From positions 1 to 24,880 of the forward strand of contig JAHRXB010000316.1 in assembly GCA_019104905.1 (NCBI GenBank): 24,880 nucleotides of DNA, given 5' to 3'. The translations under genes and the position numbers were made by a program. The notes under the pieces were generated by a model. The model was not told the DNA's origin and ran no database searches. It saw only the letters and a list, made by a program, of their open reading frames with translations. Positions within the stretch are counted from its first letter, which is position 1; every line of letters starts with the position of its first letter. This stretch comes from Bdellovibrio sp. GTDB lineage: Bacteria; Bdellovibrionota; Bdellovibrionia; Bdellovibrionales; Bdellovibrionaceae. Positions 7,733-15,713 of this stretch are shown here, in pieces.

Positions 7733-7793
7733 GACCACAATGACATTTCCTTTTTTCTTCAAAAAGTCTCATCGTAATGACAGGGAGGCTTTT

Positions 7794-8180
7794 ATGAAAA
7801 CACTTAAGTTTTTGACTTCCTGCACGTTTCTTTCAGTTCTTCTTTTCAACATTCAAGGTCTGACGTTCCCGTCCATGCTTTCCGCAGAAAGCACCAACAC
7901 CATGACATTCACGGAGGCGACGAATTACTGTCGCAACCTGAGTGCCCCCTGCGATCTTGCCGTCGATGGCAGCGCCTGTGGAGCCGACACATTGAAAGGC
8001 TGGTATCTACCGTCTGCGGATGAGTTGGGAAGATTTGTGGGGCTTTCAAGTTCTGAATCCTATCTTTGGACTCGTTCTCAATACTCTGAGTATGACAAAT
8101 ACATCGCATTGAGTTTGCTGGATGGTTCCTGGGGATGGGCTGAATACGGGGCTGCCGTCGGAGCTCGCTGCGCGCAATAA
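7794..8180 (+). CDS. Small secreted DUF1566/Lcl-like protein
   Basis: The start is the ATG at 7794, preceded by a strong SD (AGGGAGG); the longer frame from 7731 has none and would bury the signal peptide. The 128-residue protein has a signal sequence (MKTLKFLTSCTFLSVLLFNI...). The rest resembles one minimal DUF1566 (Lcl C-terminal) unit: MTFTEATNYCRNL (family A..yC..L), LKGWYLPSADELGRFVG (family W.LPt..EL), SYLWTRSQYS (family yWSS), and a final GARCAQ (family vRCvr). In this family the fold is C-type-lectin-like and found in exported or surface proteins of many predatory and marine bacteria. Four Cys in the mature part (YC, PC, AC, RC) suggest disulfides. Ligand unknown. Confidence 0.7.
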   Translation: MKTLKFLTSCTFLSVLLFNIQGLTFPSMLSAESTNTMTFTEATNYCRNLSAPCDLAVDGSACGADTLKGWYLPSADELGRFVGLSSSESYLWTRSQYSEYDKYIALSLLDGSWGWAEYGAAVGARCAQ

Positions 8181-8181
8181 A

Positions 8182-8208
8182 AAAGCCCCGGGGAATATCC
8201 GGGGCTTT
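8182..8208. terminator. Bidirectional terminator between DUF1566-like gene and proS
   Basis: AAAGCCCCGG/CCGGGGCTTT form a 10-bp stem. On the minus strand it is followed by TTTTTT, ideal for ending the long rib-ntr-proS transcript; on the plus strand the tail is TTTACTTT, ending the short gene at 8180. Confidence 0.88.
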
Positions 8209-8241
8209 ACTTTAAACTCTCTCTGTTCGAGGGACTCGATC

Positions 8242-9741
8242 CTAGTAAGACTTAGCGAAAAGAACCCATTTTGTCGCAGGTTTGCCTGAGAAAATGCAGT
8301 TCCCTTGAACGGCCTCTTGCTGCAATGGAATACAGCGTGGAGTGACTTTCAATTTCGCTAACAACTCATGGCCAATTCCCGCTTCACTCCAAGGAACCAT
8401 GGCAAAGCCCGGTGCCGAGGTCTCATCACCCGTAAAGTAGTCTTCAAATTCTTTCAAGGACGTGATGCGCTTAATATTCTCGTCACGGAACTTCTTCGCT
8501 TTTTCGAAAAGTCCATCTTGAATCTCTTGAAGAAGATTTGCGATGTTCTCAACAAATGCTCCTTTTGCAAAAGAGGCTTTGTCTTTTGGACCACGATCAC
8601 GACGTCCCACGAAGACTTCCCCTTTTGCCATATCGCGAGGTCCCACTTCGACTCTCACCGGCACACCTTGCTTAATATACTGCCATGCTTTTTCGCCACC
8701 ACGAAGGTCGCGATCATCAATTTTCACTCTTACGGCAGAGTCAGAATAGTTTTGCTGTTTAAGCTCTTTGGCCAAGTTTTGCACGTACTCAAGAACCTGC
8801 GCCTTTTCTTCGTCATTACGATAGATGGGAATGATCACAACATGCAAAGGAGCGATTCGAGGAGGAACGACAAAACCATTGTCATCACTGTGGGTCATGA
8901 TCAAACCGCCGATAAGACGAGTTGATACTCCCCAAGACGTCGTCCACGCAAACTCTTCCTTACCTTCCGCACTGAGATACTTGATCTCAGAAGCTTTAGC
9001 AAAATTCTGTCCTAAGAAATGAGAAGTTCCCGCTTGCAGGGCCTTACGATCTTGCATCATCGCTTCGATGGTATAAGTATCCACGGCCCCAGGGAATCTT
9101 TCATCCGACGTCTTCATGCCTTTAATGACCGGCATCGCCATGTATTTTTCAGCAAAGTCAGAATAGACGTCCAACATCTGCAAAGTCTCTTGTTGAGCTT
9201 CTTGGGCGGTGGCGTGAACCGTATGGCCCTCTTGCCACAAGAACTCGGCCGTTCTTAGGAACATGCGCGTGCGCATTTCCCATCTCATAACGTTACACCA
9301 CTGATTCACCAAAATAGGCAAATCACGATAGGACTTCACCCACTTGGCAAACTGGTGACCGATAATAGTTTCACTGGTAGGACGAATGATCAGAGGCTCT
9401 TCCAATTCTCCGTCAGGAATAAGTTTTCCCGTTCCGTCGCCTTTCAGACGATGGTGAGTCACCACCGCACATTCTTTCGCAAACCCCTCGACGTGTGCCG
9501 CTTCTTTTTCTAAAAAGCTCAGTGGAATCAAAAGAGGGAAGTAAGCATTAACGTGCCCCGTGTCTTTAAACTTGCGATCCAAAACCGCCTGCATGTTTTC
9601 CCAAACAGCGTAACCCCAAGGTTTAATCACCATACAACCGCGAACGGGAGAATTTTCGGCCATGTCCGCTGCGACAATAACCTGCTGGTACCATTCAGGA
9701 TAATTTTCTGAACGAGTGGGTGTGATTGCTGTATCTGCCAT
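8242..9741 (-). CDS. proS: Prolyl-tRNA synthetase, archaeal/eukaryal-like (type 3)
   Basis: ProRS charges tRNA-Pro. The start is MADTAITPTRSENYPEWYQQ at 9741, preceded by AGGAG; an in-frame upstream extension to 9819 would overlap the ntrX end. At 499 residues it is the short form without the bacterial editing insertion. Class II motifs include RGCMVIKPWGYAVWENMQ, the motif 2 region EEPLIIRPTSETIIGHQFAKW with VMRWEMRTRMFLRTAEFLWQEGHT, and motif 3 near GGLIMTHSDDNG. The C-terminus ends in KWVLFAKSY; in the Thermus-type enzyme the terminal Tyr reaches back to the active site. Of the four zinc-binding Cys of that domain only two candidates remain (RCIPL, NCIFSG), so zinc is probably not bound. 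It is last in a long minus-strand run. Confidence 0.94.
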   Translation of the reverse strand: MADTAITPTRSENYPEWYQQVIVAADMAENSPVRGCMVIKPWGYAVWENMQAVLDRKFKDTGHVNAYFPLLIPLSFLEKEAAHVEGFAKECAVVTHHRLKGDGTGKLIPDGELEEPLIIRPTSETIIGHQFAKWVKSYRDLPILVNQWCNVMRWEMRTRMFLRTAEFLWQEGHTVHATAQEAQQETLQMLDVYSDFAEKYMAMPVIKGMKTSDERFPGAVDTYTIEAMMQDRKALQAGTSHFLGQNFAKASEIKYLSAEGKEEFAWTTSWGVSTRLIGGLIMTHSDDNGFVVPPRIAPLHVVIIPIYRNDEEKAQVLEYVQNLAKELKQQNYSDSAVRVKIDDRDLRGGEKAWQYIKQGVPVRVEVGPRDMAKGEVFVGRRDRGPKDKASFAKGAFVENIANLLQEIQDGLFEKAKKFRDENIKRITSLKEFEDYFTGDETSAPGFAMVPWSEAGIGHELLAKLKVTPRCIPLQQEAVQGNCIFSGKPATKWVLFAKSY

Positions 9742-9751
9742 TTCAAGTCTC

Positions 9752-11128
9752 CTAGTTGTCTTTCGTATCGATTCCGTATGCCTTGATCTTTCGGTGAAGA
9801 TAACTTCTTTCCAGACCAATCACTTCCGCCGTTTTACTGATATTGCCACTGTTCTCTGAAATCTTGCGAAGCAAGTATTCCTTTTCAAACTGCGCACGAG
9901 CTTCTCTGAACGTGGAAAGATCCTGCATCTCTACGGCCTTTTCGTCGTCTTTATCGATCAAGCCCGCGAAACGAAGATCATGCACGTCCACAAAGTCACT
10001 CGGAGTTAATATATACACGCGTTCGATGAAATTTTTAAGCTCTCGCACGTTGCCTGGCCATTGGTAAGAGATCATTTTCTCTACCGCCTGTTCCGAGAAA
10101 ACTTTTTTCGGATAACCGCTTTCCCGAGCCACATTGTCCGAGAAGTATGAAACCAAAACCGGGATGTCTTCCATGTGCTCTCGCAACGCGGGAACACGGA
10201 ATGGAATAACGTTGAGGCGATAGTAAAGATCTTCGCGGAACCGACCCTCTTTCACTTCCTTGTCCAGGTCTCTGGAGGAAGCGGCAATCACGCGAACATC
10301 ATTCTCAATCAGCTCATTTCCACCAACGCGAGAGTACTTCTTTTCATCAAGATAACTCAGAAGTTTTGCCTGGGCGGCCATGTTCATTTCACAGATCTCT
10401 GCAATGTACAGAGTTCCGCCTTGAGCGAGGTCGAGCTTTCCTTTTTTAACACGATCTACGCCAGGCATCGCGCCCTTTTCAATTCCAAAGATTTCAGCTT
10501 CAAGAAGATCTTCCGGAATACCGCCGCAGTTGATTTCTACAAACGGACGGCTGGCACGGGCACTCATGTAGTGAATGTTCTGGGCTACCAGTTCTTTCCC
10601 TGTTCCCGCCTCTCCTTGAATTAAAATCCAAGAGTTTGTCGGAGCCACGCGGGCGATAATTTGTTTTGTTTGCACAATCGAAGGTGCTTCACCGATCAAC
10701 GCTATAGACTTGCGAAGTTTATTGAGAAGAAGAATCTTTTCTTCCTTCTGCTGTTGGTAACTCAAAATATTCGCAATAACGATCAGGATCTTATCCATCG
10801 ACAGGGGCTTCTCGATAAAATCCCAGGCTCCCAATTTCGTCGCTTTCACCGCCGTTTCAATCGTGCCGTGACCGGAGATCATGATGAACTCCAAATGAGG
10901 GAACTCTTTACGGGCCATCGTCAGCACTTCAATACCATCGTATTTTCCGGGCATCCAGATATCCAAGAAAACGATATCTGGCTGAGTGTCGCGAATGGCT
11001 TGTAGACCGGACTCTCCGTCGTGGGCCAATGAGACTTGATAACCTTCGTCTCTTAAGGAGGCCGAAAGCACGTCACGAATGGGAGCTTCGTCATCAATAA
11101 TCAAAATTTTAGTCGTTGGAGCTGTCAT
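9752..11128 (-). CDS. ntrX: NtrX-like response regulator with degenerate AAA+ domain
   Basis: The 458-residue protein has NtrC-family architecture. The receiver (1-120) has acidic pocket DD12-13, phospho-acceptor Asp56 (FLDIWMP) and Lys107. The central AAA+ domain (about 140-370) has an intact Walker A, GEAGTGKE (172-179), and FREDLYYRLNVIPFRVPALRE. A Fis-type HTH ends the protein (ISKTAEVIGLERSYLHRKIK). Two motifs needed by sigma-54 activators are altered: GAFTGA reads GAMPGV (219-224), and the Walker B Asp is Ala243 (GGTLYIAE). It therefore probably does not remodel sigma-54 holoenzyme by ATP hydrolysis and may act as a conventional DNA-binding regulator. It sits 15 bases after its presumed kinase. 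The gene symbol reflects pairing with an NtrY-like kinase. Confidence 0.87.
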   Translation of the reverse strand: MTAPTTKILIIDDEAPIRDVLSASLRDEGYQVSLAHDGESGLQAIRDTQPDIVFLDIWMPGKYDGIEVLTMARKEFPHLEFIMISGHGTIETAVKATKLGAWDFIEKPLSMDKILIVIANILSYQQQKEEKILLLNKLRKSIALIGEAPSIVQTKQIIARVAPTNSWILIQGEAGTGKELVAQNIHYMSARASRPFVEINCGGIPEDLLEAEIFGIEKGAMPGVDRVKKGKLDLAQGGTLYIAEICEMNMAAQAKLLSYLDEKKYSRVGGNELIENDVRVIAASSRDLDKEVKEGRFREDLYYRLNVIPFRVPALREHMEDIPVLVSYFSDNVARESGYPKKVFSEQAVEKMISYQWPGNVRELKNFIERVYILTPSDFVDVHDLRFAGLIDKDDEKAVEMQDLSTFREARAQFEKEYLLRKISENSGNISKTAEVIGLERSYLHRKIKAYGIDTKDN

Positions 11129-11143
11129 GATGGACCTTTCTTC

Positions 11144-13348
11144 TTACTCGCCCGCAGGTTTCCACGCACCCACTTCGTTGACAGGCATTTCGATCACCAT
11201 TTTTACCCCTTTGGGATCATTGGCCGTAGCACGAATGAAACCATTATGGTCTTCGATGATCCTTTTCACAATGGCTAAACCTAACCCAGTTCCACCCTCT
11301 TTTGTAGAGTAGTATGGCTCAAAAATGCGACTTCGATCCGCCGCCGGAATGCCGTCGCCATTATCAGCCACGGTTAGACGCACCGTTTTGATGTCCCTGT
11401 CGTATCGAGTCATGATTTGCACGGCCCCCTGTGGCTCTTTTGCAACAGCCGAAACCGAATTATCAATCAAATTGACCAGGACCCGCTTGATCTGATCCGG
11501 GTCAAACTTGAACTCCGGCAGTTCGACATCTTTGGCAAACTCGAAACGAACTTGAGGATGGGCCTGGCGATAGAGACCCAAAGACTCTTCCACAACACTG
11601 TTGAGGTCCCCCACGACCGGGCGAGCTTGCGGGAGGCGAGCGAAATTACTAAATTCATTTACCAAGTTCTTCAAACCATCAACCTGCTTCACGATCATCA
11701 TCGTGCAATCACTGAAGGCCGGGTCCGTGATTGTCGCTCCGAACTTTCTTTGCAGGCGTTCGGCGGAAAGTTTAATGGGTGTCAGAGGATTTTTAATCTC
11801 ATGAGCAATTCGTCGAGCCACTTCCGTCCACGCCGCCGCTCTTTGAGCATTTACAATCGGAGACATATCATCAAACACCAAAATCTTACCGATCTCTTGC
11901 CCTTTTTCATCTTTCAACAAGGAAAGATTCATCATCAACGGAACAGCCTCACCTTGGATATTAAGACGAAGCTCTTTCTGGATACTTTCAATCTTGTGAT
12001 CCATCATGGTCTTTTGTAATTCCGCGAAAGTGCGGAAGTACTCTAGCGTCAGCAGATCACGAACGGATTTTCCAATAAACTTTTCGGGGTCTATTTTTAA
12101 CAACTGAGCCGCATGACGATTGATTGTCGTTACTTCTCCAGTGGAATCCACGGAAATCACACCGGCGCTGACGTTTCTAAGAACCGTGTCGGTGTAACGC
12201 GCATGTTGATCCAACTCTTCCAGGGTTTTTTCCAGGGTGACCGTCATCTGATTAAAACTAGAAATCAGATCATTGATCTCTTCAGACCCTGCTTGAATTT
12301 GCAGAGGCGTGTAATCCCCTCCCGCCACTCGGCGTGTCGCCCGTCCCAATTGCACAATGGGAATAGAAAGCTGTTTGGCCAGATAGAAACCAAACCACGT
12401 CGCCGCCAAAAGAATCACAAAGGTCATCAAAACCAGAATGTAGAGATAAATAGACTTCAGCGGATACTCGAGGGGATTGATATCGCGGAACTCATCATAG
12501 GCGGTCGAAATATCGTTCATTTTGGAAATCAACGAAAGAGGGAGGAAGCTAGAGACAACGACCGCACCTTTTTCGGCTCCTTCTTGAACCGGCACAATCA
12601 CGCGCACCAAATTTCCATCTCCGAATTGATGGATGATACTGGCCTCGGCCTGTAACTTGATACCTTTTTGCAAGAACTCCAGGGACACTGCGGGAACCGT
12701 CGGAACCGTGTCATCCTCTGCCGAAACCACCGCTCTTTTACCAAAGAGCGACGGATAGTACTCTACGGCGTCCAAGCTAAATTCCTTGCGCAGACGAGTG
12801 ATCTTATCCGAAATCTCTTTTTGATTTTTCAGAGGACGAATGGCATCGGCAATTTGATGGGCAAAATGATAGTTCTTCTTTTTCGCATTGAAGTAATACG
12901 CGTTGGTGACTTCGATGGAACTTTTCAAAACCCCGGCCATCTTCGCACTAAACCATTTATCGAAGCTGGAGTTGATGTAAAACACCGAAATAATAAACAT
13001 CAAAACAGTCGGAACAAAACTGAACGTCACAAACGCGGCAATCAGTTTCGCTTTCAGACTGCTTCCGAAAACCTTCCCTTGTCTTTCCACGAAGACCTTC
13101 ACCACATTTCGGAAGATCATGAAAAGCAATAAAAGCAGTAGAATGATATTAAAGTTTACCAGACCAAAGAAGAAGATGCTGTGAACAAAGGGCAGCTGTT
13201 GGCTGGTTGCAAAGAGGCGGATCTCAAACCAAGTGAGAAGACCAAATAAAAACGACACCACCAGAACCAAGAGGATCTCGCGGCGTCGTTTTTTAAATTC
13301 CTGGGGACCAGGAGGAAGAAACTCGTCTGTTTGTGGTGAATTTTTCAT
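11144..13348 (-). CDS. ntrY: NtrY-like transmembrane sensor histidine kinase
   Basis: The 734-residue inner-membrane kinase has a three-helix N-terminal membrane region (about 25-47, 56-80, 104-125), a periplasmic segment of about 180 residues, a further TM (about 310-335), and HAMP (AKQLSIPIVQLGRATRRVAGG). PAS follows (TDTVLRNVSAGVISVDSTGE), then HisKA with His516 (RRIAHEIKNPLTPIKLSAERL). HATPase_c has N box NLIDNSVSA, G1 DNGDGIP, F box IFEPYYSTK and G2 GTGLGLAIV. All catalytic motifs look intact. Topology and domain order match NtrY. The SD AAGGTGAG precedes the start, 16 bases after ribH. It presumably phosphorylates the NtrX-like protein encoded next; the signal is unknown. That the pair follows riboflavin genes may be only shared transcription. 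Confidence 0.92.
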   Translation of the reverse strand: MKNSPQTDEFLPPGPQEFKKRRREILLVLVVSFLFGLLTWFEIRLFATSQQLPFVHSIFFFGLVNFNIILLLLLLFMIFRNVVKVFVERQGKVFGSSLKAKLIAAFVTFSFVPTVLMFIISVFYINSSFDKWFSAKMAGVLKSSIEVTNAYYFNAKKKNYHFAHQIADAIRPLKNQKEISDKITRLRKEFSLDAVEYYPSLFGKRAVVSAEDDTVPTVPAVSLEFLQKGIKLQAEASIIHQFGDGNLVRVIVPVQEGAEKGAVVVSSFLPLSLISKMNDISTAYDEFRDINPLEYPLKSIYLYILVLMTFVILLAATWFGFYLAKQLSIPIVQLGRATRRVAGGDYTPLQIQAGSEEINDLISSFNQMTVTLEKTLEELDQHARYTDTVLRNVSAGVISVDSTGEVTTINRHAAQLLKIDPEKFIGKSVRDLLTLEYFRTFAELQKTMMDHKIESIQKELRLNIQGEAVPLMMNLSLLKDEKGQEIGKILVFDDMSPIVNAQRAAAWTEVARRIAHEIKNPLTPIKLSAERLQRKFGATITDPAFSDCTMMIVKQVDGLKNLVNEFSNFARLPQARPVVGDLNSVVEESLGLYRQAHPQVRFEFAKDVELPEFKFDPDQIKRVLVNLIDNSVSAVAKEPQGAVQIMTRYDRDIKTVRLTVADNGDGIPAADRSRIFEPYYSTKEGGTGLGLAIVKRIIEDHNGFIRATANDPKGVKMVIEMPVNEVGAWKPAGE

Positions 13349-13364
13349 CTCACCTTATGCTAGT

Positions 13365-13901
13365 TTACTTTCTAGCTTTTTTCTTCTTTTTTTGTGTTTT
13401 TGTTGGAGCTTTCGGTGATTTTGAGGACTTCGCAGGTTTTTGCTTGGCCATCATCATCGCCGTCTTCAAAGCAGCCGGAATCTCTTGGGTCAGACCGATC
13501 ATTTCCATCACGACTTGCGCCGCCTCGGCCCCCTTGTTTCCGTGAGCACCGCCGGCTCTTGCCAATGCCTGCTCTTCGTTTTCTGTCGTCAACACGCCAA
13601 AGCCGATGGGCTTTTTATAGTCCAGCATCAAACGGGTCACTCCATCAGTAACTGAGTTACAGACGTAGTCGTAATGTGAAGTTTCTCCACGAATCACGGC
13701 ACCCAAACAAACAACACCATCACAGCCCGCTTCTAAAAATGCCTGACAGGCCAAAGGAAGCTCGACTGCTCCAGGAACTAAAGCCGCAAAAATCTCAACG
13801 CCCTCACAAGACTCAAGGTAGCTGATCGCCCCTTCTTCAAGTTTTTCAGTGATCTCGTTGTTAAAGCGTGCAGTTACAACTCCGACTTTAATATTTCCCA
13901 T
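13365..13901 (-). CDS. ribH: 6,7-dimethyl-8-ribityllumazine synthase with Lys-rich tail
   Basis: RibH condenses the RibA/D product with dihydroxybutanone phosphate to lumazine, the penultimate riboflavin step, usually as a pentamer or 60-mer shell. Motifs seen: VVTARFNNEIT, VPGAVELPLACQAF (ribityl-binding region), CLGAVIRGETSHYDYVCN with the catalytic His in TSHYDYV, and GFGVLTTENEEQALARAGG. The enzyme proper ends near residue 145, where the family ends. It is followed by about 30 extra residues dominated by Lys, Pro, Ser and Ala (KPAKSSKSPKAP, then KKKKKARK), which would probably lie outside the shell. ATG and ribBA stop share a TAATG. The SD-like AAAGGGG lies about 10 bases ahead, inside ribBA. 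Confidence 0.93.
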   Translation of the reverse strand: MGNIKVGVVTARFNNEITEKLEEGAISYLESCEGVEIFAALVPGAVELPLACQAFLEAGCDGVVCLGAVIRGETSHYDYVCNSVTDGVTRLMLDYKKPIGFGVLTTENEEQALARAGGAHGNKGAEAAQVVMEMIGLTQEIPAALKTAMMMAKQKPAKSSKSPKAPTKTQKKKKKARK

Positions 13902-15031
13902 TACATGTGCCCCTTTACATTTTCAATAGCGACAATTTCAACAATCTCAATATCAAAGGCCTTCAGGCCGACTTTCTTTTCAGGCTTGTTCGTCAAAAGA
14001 CGAATCTTGTGGGCGCCGATCTCACGAAGAACCTGTGCCCCGATACCGTAGTCTCTCTCATCCATCAAGGGCGTCGGAGGACGCACATCCGACATCCCCA
14101 TCAACACCTGCAACTCTTGCGCAAGACCTTGAGTACGGTTATTCCCACGAAGCAAAATAAAGGCTCCGCTTTTCTCTTGGTTAATAAGCTTTAAACTTTC
14201 TAGAACCGTCGAAGCTCCTCGCTGCAAGATCGCCATGAAGTCGCGCGTGAAGTTATCCACATGAACACGAACCAGAGTTTCTTGGTCTGGCGTGATTTCA
14301 CCTTTTTGAATCACTAAATGTTCAAGACCGTCCACGGTGCTACGGAAAACTCGCGCCTTCATGCTTTCACCAAAAGAAGCCGGCAAATCAAAAGAAGCCA
14401 CTTCTTCGACCAAAGTTTCATTCGCCAGACGGTAAGCAATCAAATCAACGATCGTTCCGATTTTAATGCCGTGTTTTTTTGCGAACTCTTTAAGGTCTCC
14501 AACACGAGCCATCGTTCCATCAGGATTCATCACTTCACAAATAACGGCTGCCGGATTGAGTCCCGCAAGTCTTGCCAAGTCAACGCTCGCCTCTGTGTGA
14601 CCGGCGCGTTTTAGAACGCCCCCTTGCTGAGCCCGGATAGGGAAAATGTGACCCGGCATATGGATGTCTGTCGGTTTTGCGTGGGGATTAGCTGCCACTT
14701 TCAAAGTATGCGCCCGGTCTGCGGCAGAAATTCCAGTTGAAATCCCCTCGGCCGCCTCGATACTCACGGTGAATGCCGTTTTGTTTGGCGCAAAGTTCAT
14801 GTCATCGCGAACCATCAAAGGCAGTTGCAAACGCTCAATCTGTTGCGCCGTCACTGTCAGACAAACAAGCCCCCGAGCTTCCGTAATCATAAAGTTGATC
14901 GCTTGAGTCGTTACATGGTCTGTCGCAAGGATAAGATCACCTTCATTCTCGCGATCTTCATCATCAACGAGTATGACCATCTTGCCGTTACGAATATCAT
15001 CAATGATTTCAGGAATTGTATTAAACGACAT
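13901..15031 (-). CDS. ribBA: DHBP synthase fused to degenerate GTP cyclohydrolase II (RibBX-like)
   Basis: The N-terminal half (1-200) is a full 3,4-dihydroxy-2-butanone 4-phosphate synthase: [13 protein letters not shown], the [11 protein letters not shown] segment, [17 protein letters not shown] and [13 protein letters not shown]. The C-terminal half (about 205-376) has the GTP cyclohydrolase II fold outline ([37 protein letters not shown]). But the zinc site HSECLTGD...RCDCG is replaced by [19 protein letters not shown], without any Cys, RQEGRGIGL is RGNNRTQGL, and DTVEAN is absent. The second half should therefore be inactive on GTP, as in the RibBX arrangement described in proteobacteria. 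A separate RibA is expected elsewhere. Its ATG shares TAATG with ribE; SD GAGGAAG. Confidence 0.93.
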   Translation of the reverse strand: MSFNTIPEIIDDIRNGKMVILVDDEDRENEGDLILATDHVTTQAINFMITEARGLVCLTVTAQQIERLQLPLMVRDDMNFAPNKTAFTVSIEAAEGISTGISAADRAHTLKVAANPHAKPTDIHMPGHIFPIRAQQGGVLKRAGHTEASVDLARLAGLNPAAVICEVMNPDGTMARVGDLKEFAKKHGIKIGTIVDLIAYRLANETLVEEVASFDLPASFGESMKARVFRSTVDGLEHLVIQKGEITPDQETLVRVHVDNFTRDFMAILQRGASTVLESLKLINQEKSGAFILLRGNNRTQGLAQELQVLMGMSDVRPPTPLMDERDYGIGAQVLREIGAHKIRLLTNKPEKKVGLKAFDIEIVEIVAIENVKGHM

Positions 15032-15630
15032 TAGTTCTTCCTCACTTCAAGAGAGCGCTGAATCGCGCGCGCCATATAGTCGGGTTCAACATTCACCAAA
15101 GACCCCACCTTGAGATCACCCAGGTTGGTGCGTTTCATAGTTTCGGGAATCAAACAAACCGAGACCGTGCTTCCAGAAAGTTCATTCACGGTCAGACTCA
15201 CACCATTGAGGGTGACACTGCCCTTCTTCCACACGTAAGGAAGAATGCTGTCTTGAACTTTCACGTCCAAAAAGAAGGATTCTCCCTCCAAAGCGGCTCG
15301 AGTCACAGTTCCCAGGCTGTCTACGTGCCCAGTCACCAAATGGCCGTGGATTCGATCACCAAAACGTAAAGATCTCTCGAGATTGACCTTTTTGCCGATC
15401 CAACTTTGCGGGTTCCACTGAAGAACTTTGATCGTTTCCGCAGCCAGGGCAAAGGTCATTTGCTCAAGGTCAAAGGCCTCCACAGTCAGGCACACACCGT
15501 CACAGGCGATACTATCCCCCAACTTTATGTCATTGAATTCACTTGGTTTTTTTATTTTAATACGATACGCATTTTGCAGCTCTTCCGAACTTACAATGGG
15601 CATCACAGATTCAACGATTCCTGAAAACAT
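15031..15630 (-). CDS. ribE: Riboflavin synthase, alpha chain
   Basis: Riboflavin synthase dismutates two lumazines into riboflavin and its precursor. The 199-residue protein has the expected duplicated barrel. Repeat 1 has MFSGIVESV and [14 protein letters not shown]; repeat 2 has [13 protein letters not shown] and [14 protein letters not shown]. It ends with [16 protein letters not shown] and YMARAIQRS. It is the first gene of ribE-ribBA-ribH-ntrY-ntrX-proS; the first rib genes share start/stop bases. No ribD or ribA is nearby. Its only SD-like bases (GAGG) lie in the 3' arm of a 10-bp hairpin directly ahead of the ATG, so initiation may be controlled by unfolding. I see no FMN riboswitch upstream. 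Confidence 0.93.
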   Translation of the reverse strand: MFSGIVESVMPIVSSEELQNAYRIKIKKPSEFNDIKLGDSIACDGVCLTVEAFDLEQMTFALAAETIKVLQWNPQSWIGKKVNLERSLRFGDRIHGHLVTGHVDSLGTVTRAALEGESFFLDVKVQDSILPYVWKKGSVTLNGVSLTVNELSGSTVSVCLIPETMKRTNLGDLKVGSLVNVEPDYMARAIQRSLEVRKN

Positions 15631-15632
15631 AA

Positions 15633-15658
15633 GGGCCTCAGCTTGAATGCCGAGACCC
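15633..15658 (-). promoter_or_regulatory. Hairpin containing the ribE ribosome binding site
   Basis: On the minus strand GGGTCTCGGC pairs with GCTGAGGCCC (10 bp, two G-U pairs, loop ATTCAA). The 3' arm includes GAGG, the only SD candidate for ribE, and ends two bases before its ATG. No U-tract follows, so it is not a terminator. Confidence 0.5.
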
Positions 15659-15713
15659 TACACTTTTGCCCTTGGCTTGGCAAGGAAAGTGGCACTTTTA
15701 CAGCCAATTCCCC

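Noticed and set aside
9742..9819. Longer ProRS start at 9819
   Set aside because: It would overlap the ntrX 3' end by 68 bases, lacks the good SD, and adds a non-conserved Arg-rich stretch.
15631..15713. FMN riboswitch ahead of the riboflavin operon
   Set aside because: None of the conserved RFN segments is present; the gap is only about 80 bases. Only the SD hairpin is seen.
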